Assembly (NCBI RefSeq): GCF_000255705.1
Contig: NZ_JH636439.1
Span: 1,352,335-1,416,334, forward strand
Length of the DNA: 64,000 nucleotides
DNA from: Zavarzinella formosa DSM 19928
GTDB lineage: Bacteria; Planctomycetota; Planctomycetia; Gemmatales; Gemmataceae
Reading direction: 5' to 3'
Of the stretch, positions 33,149 to 42,100 are shown piece by piece; position 1 is the first letter of the stretch; every line of letters starts with the position of its first letter. The translations under genes and the position numbers were made by a program. Below the pieces are notes generated by a model, which did not search any database, was not told where the DNA came from, and was given only the letters and a program-made list of their open reading frames with translations.

Positions 33149-34582
33149 ATGACCGCCGGACTTCAACATCCCGTGTTTTCCCGGCGCACCATGTTGCAGG
33201 CCGGTGGTGTGTCCCTGCTTGGTCTGGGTTTGTCCGATCTGGCGGGTTTGCGGGCTGAAACAGCCAAGCCCAAGTCTCACCGGGCGGTGATTTACATTTT
33301 TCTCTCCGGCGGCTTGGGTCAGCACGACAGCTTTGATCTCAAGCCGGATGCCCCCGATTCCATTCGCGGGGAATTCAAACCCATCGCCACTCAAACGCCC
33401 GGCGTGCGAATTTGCGAGCATCTTCCCGAACTGGCGAAACGAAGCAACCGCTGGTCGTTGATTCGTTCGCTCACCCACCGCACCAACAACCACTCGGACG
33501 CCCATCTTTTCATGCTCACCGGCCGAAACGAGTTGCCGCCCGGTTTTGATGCGAGCAAACCCAAAGAAACGGACTGGCCTTCCATTGCGGCCGTCACCGG
33601 GGCGGTGACCAATCGCCGGAACAACCTGCCGCCCGCTGTGGTGTTGCCGGATCGCATTGTCCACAACACGGGGCGGGTGATTCCCGGCCAATTCGCCGGG
33701 ATGATGGGCCGTCAGCGAGATCCTTGGTTCCTCGAAGCCTCGGCCTTTGAACCCAAGGCTTACGGGGCGTTTCCGGCTTATGAATTCGATCATCAGGAGC
33801 GCGCCTACAAGGCCCAACGGCAAGGCTTCCACATCCCGGATTTGTCGCTGCCACAGGGAATTGACGGCATCCGCTTGGATCAGCGGCTCGACCTGTTGAA
33901 AATCGTCGACGGTCAACGGGCCAAACTGGATCGGGAATCCGGCAAATCCCCGATGGATGGATATCGACAAGCGGCCGTTTCCTTGTTGACCGATGCGAAG
34001 GTCCGCAAGGCGTTCGATATTCGCCAGCAACCGGCCAAAGATGTCGAGCGATATGGGAACAATGCCTTCGGTTGGTCCTTGTTGATGGCGGCGAGATTGG
34101 TGGAGGCCGGCGTTAATCTGGTCCAGGTGAATCTTGGCAACAACGAGACGTGGGACACCCACGGCAACGCCTTCCCTCACCTCAAAGACAAACTCTTTCC
34201 ACCAACGGACAAGTGTGTTTCCGCTCTCTTGGATGATTTGCAAGAGCGAGGATTGCTGGATGACACCTTGGTGGTGATGGCGGGTGAGTTTGGCCGGACC
34301 CCGCGGGTGTTTGGCTTGGCGACAGCATACAAATTGCCCGGCCGGGACCATTGGGGGGCGGCCCAGAGCGTGTTCATCGCCGGTGGCGGTGTGAAAGGAG
34401 GCCGGGTGATCGGTTCCACGGACAAAACCGGCGCCTTCCCGACGAGTGATCCGCAAACACCGGAAAACTTGGCGGCCACCATCTACGAATCACTCGGGGT
34501 TCCCAAGAGCTTCATGTGGCAGGACACCCAAAATCGGCCGCATCATGTTTATCATGGTGAACCGATTCGAGGACTCACTTAA
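33149..34582 (+). CDS. DUF1501 protein, second copy, exported
   Basis: 477 residues from ATG 33149 (AAGGGA upstream). A longer frame from 33044 overlaps the terminator of the preceding gene and is rejected. The N-terminus (FSRRTMLQAGGVSLLGLGLS) is a twin-arginine-type signal. The protein follows the same plan as its neighbour: IYIFLSGGLGQHDSFDLKPD, a THRTNNHSDAHLFMLTGRN loop, NETWDTHGNAF, MAGEFGRTPRV, GRDHWGAAQSVFIAGGGVKGG. The two proteins are clearly divergent paralogues, not a recent duplication. It is expected outside the cytoplasm. It converges with the CbiX-like gene, with 9 bp between stops. Function unknown beyond the family. Confidence 0.9.
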   Translation: MTAGLQHPVFSRRTMLQAGGVSLLGLGLSDLAGLRAETAKPKSHRAVIYIFLSGGLGQHDSFDLKPDAPDSIRGEFKPIATQTPGVRICEHLPELAKRSNRWSLIRSLTHRTNNHSDAHLFMLTGRNELPPGFDASKPKETDWPSIAAVTGAVTNRRNNLPPAVVLPDRIVHNTGRVIPGQFAGMMGRQRDPWFLEASAFEPKAYGAFPAYEFDHQERAYKAQRQGFHIPDLSLPQGIDGIRLDQRLDLLKIVDGQRAKLDRESGKSPMDGYRQAAVSLLTDAKVRKAFDIRQQPAKDVERYGNNAFGWSLLMAARLVEAGVNLVQVNLGNNETWDTHGNAFPHLKDKLFPPTDKCVSALLDDLQERGLLDDTLVVMAGEFGRTPRVFGLATAYKLPGRDHWGAAQSVFIAGGGVKGGRVIGSTDKTGAFPTSDPQTPENLAATIYESLGVPKSFMWQDTQNRPHHVYHGEPIRGLT

Positions 34583-34591
34583 ATTAAACCA

Positions 34592-34987
34592 TCAGATGGC
34601 TTTTGCGGCCCGTTCCAGCATGATGTCAGTCAACAAAGGATGACGCCCCAGCGGTTCCGCGACGGTGAACTCTCGTCCGGGATGTCGCTTCATCAACTCG
34701 TCACGGGCGGCGGTCAAATCCTCGACCACATGAATACCGGCTGAGAGAAAATAGGGCAACAGGATCACGCGGGTAGCCCCGGCTTCCACGCAAATGCCAC
34801 CCCCGTCGATGATATCCGGCGGGCAGAGTTCCAAGTAAGCTGGCTGCACATGAAGGTATTCCCCTCGTTCCCGGATGCGACTAGCCAAAAACTCCAGATC
34901 GGCATTCGCCTCGGCCCGGCGGCTGCCGTGGGCGATCAGTAGCAGGGCGGTGGTTGCCAAACGGGCGGGTCGGTTTGCGGGGGTCAT
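34592..34987 (-). CDS. CbiX/sirohydrochlorin-chelatase-like protein, short form
   Basis: A 131-residue single-domain protein of the CbiX type. Both expected metal-binding histidines are visible: H20 in LLLIAHGSRRAEAN and H86 in LPYFLSAGIHVVEDL. Short CbiX proteins act as homodimers and insert Co or Fe into sirohydrochlorin during cobalamin or siroheme synthesis. The sequence between (VQPAYLELCPPDIIDGG) also fits the family. There are no other tetrapyrrole genes nearby, so the pathway (B12, siroheme or another metal) is not decided by context. It is divergent from the Ser/Thr kinase gene across ~120 bp. Confidence 0.9.
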   Translation of the reverse strand: MTPANRPARLATTALLLIAHGSRRAEANADLEFLASRIRERGEYLHVQPAYLELCPPDIIDGGGICVEAGATRVILLPYFLSAGIHVVEDLTAARDELMKRHPGREFTVAEPLGRHPLLTDIMLERAAKAI

Positions 34988-35107
34988 GTCTTATCGATAG
35001 CCCCTTGGCTCGTGAAAAAACAGGTTTGACGATCTTCGAGCCGGAATGCTGGTTCTTCGCTTTTTCCAACCGTAAGATGGAGGACAATTCAACGTGAGCG
35101 AAAACCG

Positions 35108-36703
35108 ATGGCCGCACCGACGACGCTGAAAGAGTTCTGCACCCTGTTGGTGCGAAGCAAACTGATGACGCCGGACGAAGTGAAAAACGTCGTGCGGCAT
35201 CAACAATCCTCCGGGAAAGATCCGGAGGATCTTGATACGTTTCGTAAATTACTTTATTCAAACAAATATCTGACAGAATATCAGCTTGCTTTGCTGACGC
35301 GAGGCCACTCGGATGGCTTTTTCCTCGATCAATACAAGATCCTCGAATTGATCGCCAAGGGAAGCATGGCCGGGGTGTACAAGGCCGTGCATCAATCGGG
35401 CCAGACCGTGGCCATCAAAGTGTTGCCGGGGTCCAAGGCCAAAGATCCGGACGCGCTTGCCCGTTTTCGCCGGGAAGCGAGGCTCATCACCAAGCTCGAT
35501 CACCCCAACATCGTGCGGGCTTTTCAACTCGGCACATCCGGCAACAAGCATTATCTGGCGATGGAATACCTCGACGGGGATACTTTGGAGGATATCCTCG
35601 GAGAACGCAAACGCCTGCCGCCGATGGAGGCCATGCGGATCGCCCATCAGGTGTTGCTTGGGCTTCAAAATCTTTACGAAAAGGGCATGATCCACCGGGA
35701 CATCAACCCGACAAATATCATGTTGCTGGATTCGGGAACCGGACGCAAAGACCCGGACACGCTTGACCGGCCTGTGAAAATTCTGGACATCGGCGTCGGC
35801 AAGTCGGTCTTTGATGAAAGCATCAAGGAAGATCCGACACAACTCACTTCCGACGGCGTTTTGCTGGGCAGCCCGGAATATCTGGCCCCGGAACAAGCCC
35901 GGAAGGCCAGTGCGGCCGACATCCGGTCGGACATTTATTCTGTCGGGTGTGTGCTGTTCCACATGCTCACCGGACAACCGCCGTTCCCGGACAAGAGCAT
36001 TCTGAACCAAGTGATGCGCCATGCGACGGAACCCCCTCGCCCGCTTGCCGATCTGATTTCTCCGGTGCCGGACGGTTTGCAAAATGTGATGAACTGGATG
36101 CTCGCCAAAGACCCGGCGCAACGGTATTCGACGCCGGAGAAGGCCGCGCAAGCCTTGCAATTGTTGATTCGGAACATCCCGGCCAACATTCCGGCTCCCA
36201 AACCGTTGCCCGAGTATCTGAAGTGGCTCCAAGAAAGCGGCTCGACGGAAGCGGCCGCTTTGCCGTCCAATGCGGTTTCGTCCGCTCCTTCGCCGTTGCC
36301 CGTGCCTGTTGCCAAAACGTCGGCTCCCGCCGCCGGGATTGCAGTCGGCCGTCTTGAAACGGGCAAGCGGTCGGAAAACCCCAAGAAAGCCGTTCCGGCA
36401 GCCGTCCCCGCCGGATTGGTTCCCACGTCGTTGTCAATCTCGGGGGATGATTACGATGTGGAACTGGTTGATGTGGCGCCCGCTCCCACGCCCCTTCTGC
36501 CCGTTGTCACACCCATGCCCCCCCATGAGGCAGACGAACCTCGGGGGTTGTTTGAATTGGATCGCCGGGATGCCATCATGCTCGGCTTTGGCGGGGGCAT
36601 GGTGTTGGGCGCCATCCTCGGCGGTTACGGCCTTTCTCGGCTGCTCCGAAGAGCGCCAATCGAGGCAAATCCTCCGACTGATCCCGAGCCAAATCAGGAA
36701 TGA
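35108..36703 (+). CDS. Membrane-anchored Ser/Thr protein kinase with atypical catalytic loop
   Basis: 531 residues. Residues ~1-70 form a helical pre-domain seen in many planctomycete kinases (LKEFCTLLVRSKLMTPDEVK). The kinase domain spans ~77-350: Gly loop AKGSMAGVYKA, VAIK Lys104, catalytic loop H196-R-D-I-N-P-T-N203, Mg motif D227-I-G, and PEYLAPEQ in the activation segment. Asp198, Asn203 and Asp227 are kept, but the catalytic-loop Lys of HRDLKPxN is Asn200. A Pro/Ala-rich linker and a C-terminal membrane helix (MLGFGGGMVLGAILGGYGLS) follow, leaving a short tail outside. An ECF-type sigma gene follows, suggesting a signalling pair. Activity is likely reduced or altered, but not excluded. 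Confidence 0.88.
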   Translation: MAAPTTLKEFCTLLVRSKLMTPDEVKNVVRHQQSSGKDPEDLDTFRKLLYSNKYLTEYQLALLTRGHSDGFFLDQYKILELIAKGSMAGVYKAVHQSGQTVAIKVLPGSKAKDPDALARFRREARLITKLDHPNIVRAFQLGTSGNKHYLAMEYLDGDTLEDILGERKRLPPMEAMRIAHQVLLGLQNLYEKGMIHRDINPTNIMLLDSGTGRKDPDTLDRPVKILDIGVGKSVFDESIKEDPTQLTSDGVLLGSPEYLAPEQARKASAADIRSDIYSVGCVLFHMLTGQPPFPDKSILNQVMRHATEPPRPLADLISPVPDGLQNVMNWMLAKDPAQRYSTPEKAAQALQLLIRNIPANIPAPKPLPEYLKWLQESGSTEAAALPSNAVSSAPSPLPVPVAKTSAPAAGIAVGRLETGKRSENPKKAVPAAVPAGLVPTSLSISGDDYDVELVDVAPAPTPLLPVVTPMPPHEADEPRGLFELDRRDAIMLGFGGGMVLGAILGGYGLSRLLRRAPIEANPPTDPEPNQE

Positions 36704-36862
36704 TCGCATGGCCGAACGACTCGCCGAATGGCGCGGCGAATTCGATGCCAGTCTGCCTCTGAACGAGGCGAAGACAATCCCGAGCAAATGGCACGCATCA
36801 CCGAAAATCACGTTCATCGGCTGCTTGCCGCCCGTTTCGGTTCCGTCTCCCCCTGACTTGGC

Positions 36863-36868
36863 TATACT
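36863..36868 (+). promoter_or_regulatory. Possible -10 box giving a leaderless sigma-factor mRNA
   Basis: TATACT ends 6 bp before the ATG at 36875, so a transcript started at the normal distance would begin at the start codon itself. There is no Shine-Dalgarno sequence before this ATG, in line with a leaderless message. No clear -35 hexamer is seen. Confidence 0.35.
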
Positions 36869-36874
36869 GTTTTC

Positions 36875-37516
36875 ATGTGGCCGACCAATGACCAAACCCA
36901 AAAGCTCCTGAACGACGCCCGCGCGGGCAGCCCGCAGGCCGTTGACCAACTCCTTGGGGAGTTCCGCGAACCGCTTCGCCAAATCGTCGGCCTGCGGCTC
37001 GATCCGGTGTTGGCCCGCCGCGTGGATGCCAGCGACATCGTTCAAGATGTGTTGCTGGAAGCCAACCAACGCTTGACGGAATATCTGAAATCGCCGATGA
37101 TGCCGTTTCACCTTTGGCTACGGCACCTGGCCCAAGACCGGATTATCGACACCCATCGTCGGCATCGGCAGGCTCAACGCCGGAGCATCGACCGCGAGCA
37201 AGCCATTCAAAAGCCCGCATGGTCGGATGAATCTTCCATTCAACTGGCGGCCCAGTTGATCGACGGCGAACACACTCCGGCCTCGGCGGCCATCCACACC
37301 GAATTGCAACGGCGTTTGAACCTGGCGCTAAGTGATTTGAACGAGGATGACCGCGATATCATCCTAATGCGGCATCACGAACAACTTTCCAATCAAGACG
37401 TGGCGGCGATGCTTGGCCTGACGGAAGCCGCCGCGTCGATGCGCTACCTCCGGTCGCTTCGCAAACTTCGGGCGGTTCTCGTGCCGGAAACTCCCGGCGA
37501 GTCCCAATCTTCCTGA
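36875..37516 (+). CDS. ECF-like RNA polymerase sigma factor (planctomycete type)
   Basis: 213 residues. Region 2 spans ~15-95 (LNDARAGSPQAVDQLLGEFR, VDASDIVQDVLLEANQRLTE, WLRHLAQDRIIDTHRRH). Region 4 spans ~145-205 (LNEDDRDIILMRHHEQLSNQ, DVAAMLGLTEAAASMRYLR). This matches the ECF groups that are abundant in planctomycetes and commonly lie beside Ser/Thr kinase genes, instead of a classical anti-sigma gene. The kinase ends 171 bp upstream. Phosphorylation-controlled sigma activity is a reasonable inference, but it is unproven here. Translation may be leaderless. The ABC-permease gene follows after 24 bp and could be cotranscribed. Confidence 0.9.
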   Translation: MWPTNDQTQKLLNDARAGSPQAVDQLLGEFREPLRQIVGLRLDPVLARRVDASDIVQDVLLEANQRLTEYLKSPMMPFHLWLRHLAQDRIIDTHRRHRQAQRRSIDREQAIQKPAWSDESSIQLAAQLIDGEHTPASAAIHTELQRRLNLALSDLNEDDRDIILMRHHEQLSNQDVAAMLGLTEAAASMRYLRSLRKLRAVLVPETPGESQSS

Positions 37517-37540
37517 ACTCACACCTCTGACGGGATTCCC

Positions 37541-39166
37541 ATGCCCATTTGGACACTGGCCCGGAAGGATCTTCGCCAACTGCAACGGGATTACCGTTCG
37601 GCGGTGATCCTGCTGGCGATGCCGATCGTCTTTGTTGCGGTCCTCAGCCTTGCCGTCGGACGCGGATTCGGCCAGAAACCCGATGACCGGCTTCGCATTT
37701 CGGTGGTCAACCTCGACACGGGAAAAACCTCTGTTCACCGGGATTTTCCCGGCCGCCCGTGGAGCCAGGTGGTTCTCGACGATCTGGCCGGGACGGCTGA
37801 CATCCGCATTGAAGTCATTCCCTCGCTTGCGGAGGCCGAAGAGTTGATCCGCAACAGCGATCGCTCGGCGATCCTCGTTTTTAGCGAAGACTTCAGCGAG
37901 AAAATGGATCGCTGTTCCTTTCTCACCAAGGCGGCTCCCGAGCCGTTGAACCCGCTTTATCGGGATGGCATCAACCCGGAGGAAGTGGGTCTGCGAATTC
38001 TTAAGGATCCCACGCAACAGGCGGCCGCCTCGATCATTGAACAGGTGGCCCAAGTGACGCTCTTCCGCGTGGTCATCCCTTGGATGATCGGCAAGGCGTT
38101 CGAGCGGGTGGGGGACGATGAATTCATGGAACTTCTCTCGGCTCGCTTCCAGCAAGTGAAGCCGGTGCCGACGCCGGCCTTGAAGGAACTTGACCCGGTG
38201 ATGAACAAGATGCTCGCCAAGATGTTCGCCGATCCGAAGTTTCAAAAACTCTTGGAAAAGGAACTTGGATCTCTTGCGGCCATGACCTTCAAGCCGATGA
38301 CGCCGAAGTTCCAGGCGATGCTCAAGAAGGTGTTTCAGGATGATGAATTCCTCGCCAACATGGGCAAGGACATTTCCTTGGGGGAAATGATGACCCCCAC
38401 GATTCGCAAAGAAATTGGCCCAAAGGTGCAAGACGAGATTCAGGAGATTTTCAGCAACTATAACTTTCGGGCGAAGACATGGGCGGGGCTTACCAAGAGT
38501 CAGCAGAAGCAAACGCAAACGGAAAACGTCTCGGAATATCAACGAGAAGGGGCGTTGCCAAAACGAGGGGACATCCGCTTTCAAGTGCTTGTTCCCGGCT
38601 ATGCGGTGACATTTGCCTTCTTTTTGGTGCTGACCGTCGGCTGGCAATTTGTCGCCGAACGACGACAGGGAACCTTGGTGCGATTGAGGGCGGCCCCGAT
38701 CACCCGGTTTGATTTGCTTGCGGGAAAGAGCATCCCGTCTCTCGGGATATCGCTCTTTCAAGGCTTGTTTCTGATGTCGGCCGGGTGGCTGATCTTCGGC
38801 ATGAGTTGGGGCGAGAAGCCCGTTTGGATGCTGGCGGTGATCGCATCCACAGCCATCGCCGCAACGGGCCTTTCTCTGTTAATTGCCAGCATCGCCAAAA
38901 CGGAAACGCAAGTGGCCGTCTATGGCACATTGACGGTTCTCGTTTTGGCGGGGATCGGCGGCTCGATGATGCCCCGTGAATTGATGCCGGAAACGATGCG
39001 GATGGTCAGTCATGTCACGCCGCACGCTTGGGCGTTGGATGCCTACCAGCAACTCCTCATCAACCCGGAACCGAACATTCTCATCATCAGCCGGGCTTGC
39101 GGGGTGCTGGTGTTGTTCGGTCTCGCAAGTCTCACTGTGGCGTGGAAGATGATGCGTTTGGATTAG
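37541..39166 (+). CDS. ABC-2-type transporter permease
   Basis: A 541-residue inner-membrane protein of the ABC-2 (DrrB/YhaP-like) permease family. The first helix is at ~25-47 (AVILLAMPIVFVAVLSLAVG). A long extracytoplasmic domain (~48-345) follows, holding the ABC-2 N-terminal DLRISVVNLDTG fold and a Met/Lys-rich helical insert (MNKMLAKMFADPKFQKLLEK). Five helices follow at ~350-540, with the family motif GWQFVAERRQGTLVRLRAAPI between the first two. No ATP-binding subunit gene is adjacent, so it must pair with one elsewhere. The substrate is unknown; drug, lipid or polysaccharide export are the usual options. Its 3' end overlaps the convergent FtsK-like gene by 35 bp. Confidence 0.88.
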   Translation: MPIWTLARKDLRQLQRDYRSAVILLAMPIVFVAVLSLAVGRGFGQKPDDRLRISVVNLDTGKTSVHRDFPGRPWSQVVLDDLAGTADIRIEVIPSLAEAEELIRNSDRSAILVFSEDFSEKMDRCSFLTKAAPEPLNPLYRDGINPEEVGLRILKDPTQQAAASIIEQVAQVTLFRVVIPWMIGKAFERVGDDEFMELLSARFQQVKPVPTPALKELDPVMNKMLAKMFADPKFQKLLEKELGSLAAMTFKPMTPKFQAMLKKVFQDDEFLANMGKDISLGEMMTPTIRKEIGPKVQDEIQEIFSNYNFRAKTWAGLTKSQQKQTQTENVSEYQREGALPKRGDIRFQVLVPGYAVTFAFFLVLTVGWQFVAERRQGTLVRLRAAPITRFDLLAGKSIPSLGISLFQGLFLMSAGWLIFGMSWGEKPVWMLAVIASTAIAATGLSLLIASIAKTETQVAVYGTLTVLVLAGIGGSMMPRELMPETMRMVSHVTPHAWALDAYQQLLINPEPNILIISRACGVLVLFGLASLTVAWKMMRLD

Positions 39167-42100
39167 GCAATACCCGTCGTCCGAGGATCTGCCGAACCGT
39201 CTGCAACCATTCCCGCGTCGGCAAACCATACGGCCGGAATTTTTCCGGATAGGGCATTTCCTCGGTGGTGTACAAAGCCCGGTTTTTGCCCAGCCGGGAG
39301 GCCGCCGGGGTGTCGATCAGCGTGCTGGAATCGTTGGCGCTCATCTGGAACAACACCCGCTGGCCGAACTCGCGTTGTCCGCCCCGGTCAATGCTTCGAC
39401 CGAGGTTCGCCGGGGTGTCGGCCCAGACGATGGTGAACACCTGATACAGAGGCCCGTCGCGCAGAATGGTCAACAGGTTTTCAGCGGCGCTCAACGTCCG
39501 CTCCGCCCCGCGTCTTCCGAATCCGTAATCATCTTCTTTGCGCAGTTCCCGGAACCACTGGATACCGTTGATGAACAAGAAACAGGGGGTTCGGTCCGCG
39601 CTTTCTCCCTTTTGCCGGGCGGTCACTTCATTGCCCAGGGCCGTCAACGCCGGCGCCAGGGCGTTGCGGTCAAGCATTTGAATATCGTGGGGCAGGGCAT
39701 TGACGATCCGGCCCATCGTCCCGGCCGTGACGGCGTCGTCGGGTGTTCCGTCGAACATGAAAAACTTCACGGCATTCGGGGCGTGTTGCAAGCCGAGACT
39801 CAGCATCCCCATCGACATGAGTTGTACTGCAAGAGTTTCATCCTGCCCGATCATCAGCAGGTTGTTCCCGTTCATCGGCCGGAAGCTCGCCGCCGTTGGA
39901 TCTTTGATGGCGATGGCGTCACCAAGCCAGAACGATGTGGACCGGATCGCCGCGGGATAAACCGGAGCATCCAGCAATTCCCTCAGCCGAACATTCTTGA
40001 GGATGTCGGCCGAAGAGTTCCCCTCGAACACCAGCGGCGTCTTGGCTTCCTGGCCCAGATTGTCGGCCTTGATGCGGATTTCCGACAAAATCTTTTCTCG
40101 CTTCTCGTCGGCCAGCCAGACCACCTGGAATAGGTCATTCCCTTCAACGAGGCCGTTGGCGTCGTTGTAAATTGCCTCGCCGGGCCGGGTGAGCAACCGG
40201 GCGCCGGTGTTGTCTTTGTTCAGAATCAATTGAGCGTCGGCCTCGGAACATTGCAGCGCGATCCGCACAGCCATCTGGTCGATGGTGCTGCGAGCCAGCG
40301 AATAAGCGCCGCCGAGCGTTTGCGAACCAAGCACGACATGCAACCCGAACGCCCGGCCTTGGCGGACCAACCGGTCGAGGAGCAAAGCGGATTCTTGGGC
40401 GAGACGGTCGTCTTCCACGAAGAATTCTTGAAACTCGTCCACGATCAACATGATGCGAGGCATCGGGGCGGTTTCCGTCCCGTGGTTCTTTCGCTGACCG
40501 TCCTGCCAGTCCCGGTATTCGCCGACCGAGTTCACCCCGGCGAGACGGAAGGTTTCCCCACGCTCTTTGAGGACGTTATCCAGACGTTGAAGCACGCTCA
40601 TGCCGAATTCCCGCTCGCTCTCGATGGCGACGGCCTTGGCATGGGGAAGACGATTGCTGGCGTAGGCTTTAAACTCGACCCCTTTCTTGAAGTCGATCAG
40701 ATACAGTTCGACTTCGCTTGGCGAATAGTTCAAAGCCAGGTTGGTGATGAGAGCATGGAGCAGCGTGGATTTCCCGGACCCGGTTTTCCCGGCGATGAGG
40801 GCATGCTGGGCCGTTCCCCGGCCGAGTTCCATGTATTGCCGCTTCGTCGCCCCGGCCCGGCCGATGGCCACGGAGATGCCGTAACGCGAATCGGAAGCCC
40901 ATACTTCGATGGGTTTCGGCCCGACGAAATCAAAGTTCACCTCCACCCGGTTGGCGTTTTTGCTTCGCTCGCCGACCAGTCGAACGAGACGGGTGATCTC
41001 ATCAAGCGAGGGAGGTGTTTCCAGTTGCAGGGGGAACGGCGCGAAATCCGGGTCTTTCCAAGTGAAACTTTTGTCCTTCCACACCAGATTGATGGAAGCC
41101 TGTTCGAGATCCGCGAGGTTGAATCCCTGCGGAACCGGATGCTTTGGGTCGTGGGTCACCAGCGTGTACACCCCGCACGAGGGGCCGCTGTTCACAATGC
41201 TCACCAGACGGCGGCAGGCTTCGAGGGAGAAATTCGCCGGGAAGTTGGCGACCACCAGCACCCGGAAAGGTTCGGCAACCTCACCCGCTTGGGCGTTGTA
41301 TTCCTCGATGGATCGATATTGGTTTCGCAGGTATTTTTGGATGACTGTTTCCATGTGGGCCGTCAGATCGGCGAGGCGTTTTTCGATCTGGGCTGTTTCG
41401 GTCCAGATTCGCGAGCCGACCAATTGTTCGTCGTAATCGGCCAAGTGCATGAAGGCGGCGAAGTTTTCGCCAAGCCCCACGGGATCGACGATCGTGAAGC
41501 GAAGTTTGCCTGGCGGGATGGCGGTCAGCAGGCGGAGCATGATCGCCTGAATTGATTGCACCCCGCGAACGCGGCCCTGATCTTTGGCTTTCAGCAGCAG
41601 CGAGCAACGATCCGGAAACGGCAGGAACGCCGGAAGTTTTAGACGCACCGGCAGGGTGGGCATCTCGTCTTCGTCTTCCGGGACTCCGCCGGGGAGTTGG
41701 GTCAGGTCGATGTCGAAGTCGCCAAAGCGAATCCCCGTGGGAACCCGGATGGCCGCCGGGGGGCTATACCAGAACGGGCTGTTCCAGTCGGGGAAGTGTT
41801 CCAAGCCGTTGGCCCGCAGTTTGGTGATCGCCCGACCGATCCGCTCCTGTCCGTCCCGCCATTGCAGGGAAAGTTCTTGTTCGTGAGCGGCGAACAACGC
41901 TGTTGCGGTCTTCTTTTTGTCCTTGTGAATCCGCTCGATTTCACCAAGGATGGCGCTGTGTTTTTGCTCGCATTCGGTTTTATCGCCGCCGAAATGGGCC
42001 TCGGCCTTGTCTGTCGCATCCTCCCGCCATTGACGGATTTTTTCGCGGGTGCGGGAATACCTGTCAACCACGTTGCCGAGTTCCGTGCGGCGTTCCTCGT

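Noticed and set aside
33032-34456. 474-codon open frame opposite the second DUF1501 gene
   Set aside because: Shadow of a well-supported family member. The composition is Arg/Gln/His-rich, with no motif.
37364-38761. 465-codon open frame opposite the ABC-2 permease gene
   Set aside because: Antisense to clear membrane helices. No membrane or catalytic pattern of its own.
40230-41555. 441-codon open frame on the plus strand inside the FtsK/EccC-like gene
   Set aside because: It lies opposite the canonical Walker A/B module and has no start signal or family features. The minus-strand reading is clearly the gene.
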